Source of the DNA: Arabidopsis thaliana
Taxonomy: Eukaryota > Streptophyta > Magnoliopsida > Brassicales > Brassicaceae
Direction: 5' to 3'
Assembly: GCF_000001735.4 (NCBI RefSeq)
Contig: NC_003070.9
Coordinates: 22,243,971 to 22,307,970 of the forward strand
DNA length: 64,000 nt
In this document: positions 61,016 to 64,000 of the stretch, piece after piece
Layout: each line of letters opens with the position of its first letter
How positions within the stretch are numbered: the stretch's first letter is position 1
Notes under the pieces: model-generated
Told to the model about the DNA's origin: nothing
Database searches by the model: none
What the model saw: only the letters and a program-made list of their open reading frames with translations
Program-made: the position numbers and the translations under genes

Positions 61016-61290
61016 TTTGTTGCTTGAGGAGACAATACAAGAGTAGAATAGAATGAGATAGAGAATAGAAGTAAGTGAGATAAGCGTAGTTGAGATTTAT
61101 CAAAGAGATATGCAAATATATATACTGAGATATTTGAAGGGCTTTGTGTTTATGAGCACTATACTACAGAAGCAGACGTTTGACATGAAATGACGTAAGT
61201 AAAAAGCATATTGGAACTGAACAAAGCTAATTAATTAAGTTCATGATTACACCTATTACCTATAGATATTAGCTCATAGTTGAATATAAA
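61016..61290 (-). promoter_or_regulatory. DRP4-type promoter block of DRP4B
   Basis: Read on the minus strand it contains TATTCAACTATGAGCTAATA, GAACTTAATTAATTAGC, ACACAAAGCCCTTCAAATAT and ATATATTTGCATATCTCT. These match the blocks before DRP4C and the copy at 50752 in the same order. Confidence 0.6.
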
Positions 61291-62017
61291 AAAGCCTCTC
61301 TCAAATCCTTTAATATAATGAATGTGTGAGATATCAATATTTTACTATTTTCAGGTAGACAAGACATTTGGAATTATAACCTAAGTTGTAGCTCACAGAA
61401 GGAATCTCATAGATGTTACTGACATACATATTCGCTTCATAATTAGAACTAAACAAACTCCCTCTCATCAGCCTGAATTTTGATTACATTCAATTCTTTT
61501 TTTTTCAGTTTTTTGTTTGGTAAAAAACTTCAGTTTACAACAATTCATATTTTGTATAAATCTATATTATAAGTAAATGTAAATTTGTTTATCTGTATCA
61601 TGAGTATCTGTCAGCACTCAGCAGCACTCTACTTCCCAACGAGTTGCTCTGCTCATTTCGTTCCGTCATTTCAATCACTCTTCACCACATGCAAATGTCA
61701 CCACTGCAAATGTATGTGATTGATTGATAATTATCGTTTTGGTTTAGAGATTAAAGTAACTTCTTGTCCTGGAATGAATTTTCAATGGGAGGCAAGGCTT
61801 TTGTGATCTCTTGAACTCTGGATTTTTCCTTCTGTTTGGTAATGCTGAGTTTTTTTTAATGTTGAACGTTTCCCGTTTTATTTTCATAAAATCGTTAATT
61901 CATAGTTTGGTAAACAAATAAAAAAAATGGAAAAAAAAAAAGAAAAAAAAAAGAGACTTGGATTGGAATGAGAACAAATGCTCTAATGAAAACACCTGAA
62001 CAGAGCTAGAAATGTGT
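61016..62017. other. Spacer between DRP4B promoter and ECHID 3' end
   Basis: 61016-61290 carries the DRP4-type promoter block in inverted orientation. The rest is AT-rich. A faint resemblance of about 61790-61860 to the DRP4 3' flank (CTTTTGTGATCTCTTGAACT followed by a GGATTTTTC segment) might be another duplication scar. Poly-A/poly-T tracts lie at about 61920-61955. Confidence 0.5.
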
Positions 62018-63999
62018 TTAAGGTCGCCGGTGAAATTTAGAGAAGTCCGGTGGTCGGCGGTGCATATAAGCAGTTCTCCCTTCAGTAGCTTCTTCGGTTC
62101 CATAGAATAAGAGTGTCGCATCACCACCGAGTCCCTGCAGCAAGAAAAGTTTGTAAATCCGTTAAAAAACTGTGTGCTAGTGGGTTGCATAAGAACTGAA
62201 CCTATCCAAATTGTGATTTTGTGACTTAGATTGCAAATTTGACTAATAGGATTTTGTTCCTTTAGAACGGAAAAAGACTAAGCAAGTTGATTGAAGGAGG
62301 TACCTGAAGGCCGGCATGGCCATCATCAACTGCATTAAGTGCTGCCTTAAGTACTCGGATTGCAGTTGGACTGTTCCGTAAGATTTCTCTGCACCATTTC
62401 ACAGTTTCTTTCTCCAAATCCTCTAGCTGGAACAGAAAAATAGGTCTCAGTGAAGGAACAAAACAATTACCAACAAATAGACTGATTTTTTTGTGTATCT
62501 GTGACAACACTATGGGGTTTACTGGTAAAATTTACCGGTACAACTGTATTGATAAGTCCCATTTTCTCTGCTTCAGAAGCTGTGTAGAACCTCGTCATAA
62601 ACCACATTTCTCGTGCCTTTTTAGGACCAACCTGTATACATTCATACACTTTGATTAGCCTATGTTTGTTAGATTTTGGATATTGCATTGCAGTAATAGT
62701 GAGTTCAATTACCAGACGAGACATGATGGAACTTCCATAACCAGCATCAAAACTTCCAACCTGCAGACATCAAGTCAATCCACATAATCAGTGGGGATTA
62801 GTAATAACTCTAGTACTTACTTCACTTACACAGTCAATTCAAGGCTGAAACAGAAGCTAGAGGGAAAACCTTAGGACCCGTTTGACCAAAAATCGCATTA
62901 TCAGCTGCAATTGTTAGATCGCAGACCATGTGCAAAATGTGTCCTCCTCCAACAGCATAACCAGCTACCTGACTCAGTCCAAAATCAAACAGATCAACCT
63001 CAGGAACTAGCTAATCCAGGATTAGTACAAAGATGCATACAGTAAACGAGCAGTTGTTTGAAGGTACTTACCATTGCAATAACTGGCTTTGGCAATCTGC
63101 GGATTTGAACCTGAGTAGAAACAGAAGAAGGAAGGTGGAAAATACATGAGCCCGATAAGGATGAGGAAACCCAAACTTTTTATTGTCTTGTCCATCAAGG
63201 ACATACCTGAAGATCAAGAACATTAAGGCGGCCAACGTCATTGGGATCAGCATACCCGTCTTGTGTTCTCAAAGCCTGATCACCACCACTGCAAAATGCT
63301 TTTGTTCCCTAAACCATCAATATCACTATTCAGAACAATCGTTTCACAAACAAATTAAAAACAAAAAAATAGGAATACAATCGAACTCTTTGTCAACAGT
63401 CATCAACTCAAATGTAGGATTTGATCTTGGCACTTATGAGACTCAACACAAAGCTCATAGCTAGACACACTGACTTAAGTAAAATAACCTAAATCCATAT
63501 TTTTCTTCCTAGACTCCATCTTCAATGTTCATACACATACGCAAATTAACTCTGATATAGTTCTTCTATTACATTTTAATGCTTCATAGCATTTAACTAG
63601 CAGATATCAATTCAAATACCAAGAGCTTTACCTTGCCGGTGAGTATGATGACTCCTACAGAGCTATCATCTCTAGCATCATTAAACGCACGCATAAGCTC
63701 CTTCACAGTCTGAGGCCGGAACGCATTTCTTCTCTCTGGCCGGTTTATAGTAATCTACATAAACCCCAGAAACCAAAAACTATGCAATTCAAAACCCACT
63801 TCACCAAATACATAACTCTCTCAGGAATATCATCAAACACTTTACAAGCACAAACCTTTGCAATGCCTTCATCAAGGGCTTTCTCATAAATAATATCAAC
63901 AAACTCCTTGTTATCTCCTTCACCAAAGAAATCAGTTTTTTTCCAAACGACTTCGTGGGTCGGAACTTCACCGTGAACCTTATGGAATCTATCATCCAT
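62018..63999 (-). CDS. ECHID: Naphthoyl-CoA synthase (MenB homologue), 5' end outside window
   Basis: Minus-strand multi-exon gene of the enoyl-CoA hydratase/isomerase (crotonase) superfamily, from beyond the window edge to the TAA at 62018. Cyclises o-succinylbenzoyl-CoA to 1,4-dihydroxy-2-naphthoyl-CoA for phylloquinone (vitamin K1), needed in photosystem I. Seen in order: [20 protein letters not shown] at the edge; [20 protein letters not shown]; the substrate/oxyanion segment [58 protein letters not shown]-equivalent block [40 protein letters not shown]; and the end [11 protein letters not shown]. The ATG at 63999 is internal: the plant protein has an N-terminal peroxisome-targeting extension that lies beyond the edge. 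Recalled as At1g60550. Confidence 0.92.
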
Positions 64000-64000
64000 C

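Overview
The window reads as a nuclear chromosome segment of Arabidopsis thaliana or a very close relative. Genes are compact with short GT-AG introns, intergenic DNA is AT-rich, and the gene families are plant-specific (F-box/LRR, BURP, NAC, galactinol synthase, DRP4 dynamins). The gene order matches what I recall of chromosome 1 around At1g60370 to At1g60550. Locus names come from memory; exon models were worked out from the sequence by splice sites, reading phase and family motifs.

Layout, left to right. (1) 1-5.6 kb: a truncated F-box/FBA gene (+), a degenerate tandem NAC-domain gene (-) and a BURP polygalacturonase beta-subunit-like gene (-). (2) 5.6-18 kb: gene-poor AT-rich DNA with two tandem-duplicated F-box/LRR genes (+), a small NLR-type LRR fossil, a dispersed repeat pair and a 244-bp MITE. 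(3) 18-25.1 kb: three housekeeping genes, nucleoredoxin 1 (+), ARPC3 of the Arp2/3 complex (-) and pantothenate kinase 1 (-). (4) 25-36.5 kb: a second MITE of the same family, then two galactinol synthase genes (-) flanking the 12-exon meiotic topoisomerase VI B-like gene MTOPVIB (+). (5) 36.5-46.2 kb: an empty AT-rich stretch, an ARF-type GTPase pseudogene lacking exactly one exon (-), and the class III PI3-kinase VPS34 (-). (6) 47-61 kb: a dynamin-related DRP4 cluster of five copies (four +, one -). One copy is intact (DRP4C), one is truncated to the GTPase half (DRP4A), one is full length except for a single nonsense codon (minus-strand copy), and two are multiply broken. (7) 62-64 kb: the 3' part of the naphthoyl-CoA synthase gene ECHID (-), cut by the window edge.

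There is no operon-like logic; most neighbours are functionally unrelated. The connected stories are family evolution. They are the F-box/LRR pair, the GolS pair (with a near-identical exon 1 block that suggests gene conversion) and the DRP4 cluster, where promoter blocks, intron duplications and distinct lesions allow a birth-and-death history to be read. The closest thing to an exciting system is MTOPVIB, the B-like subunit that works with SPO11-1/SPO11-2 to make meiotic double-strand breaks. It is already described. I found no convincing undescribed multi-gene system.
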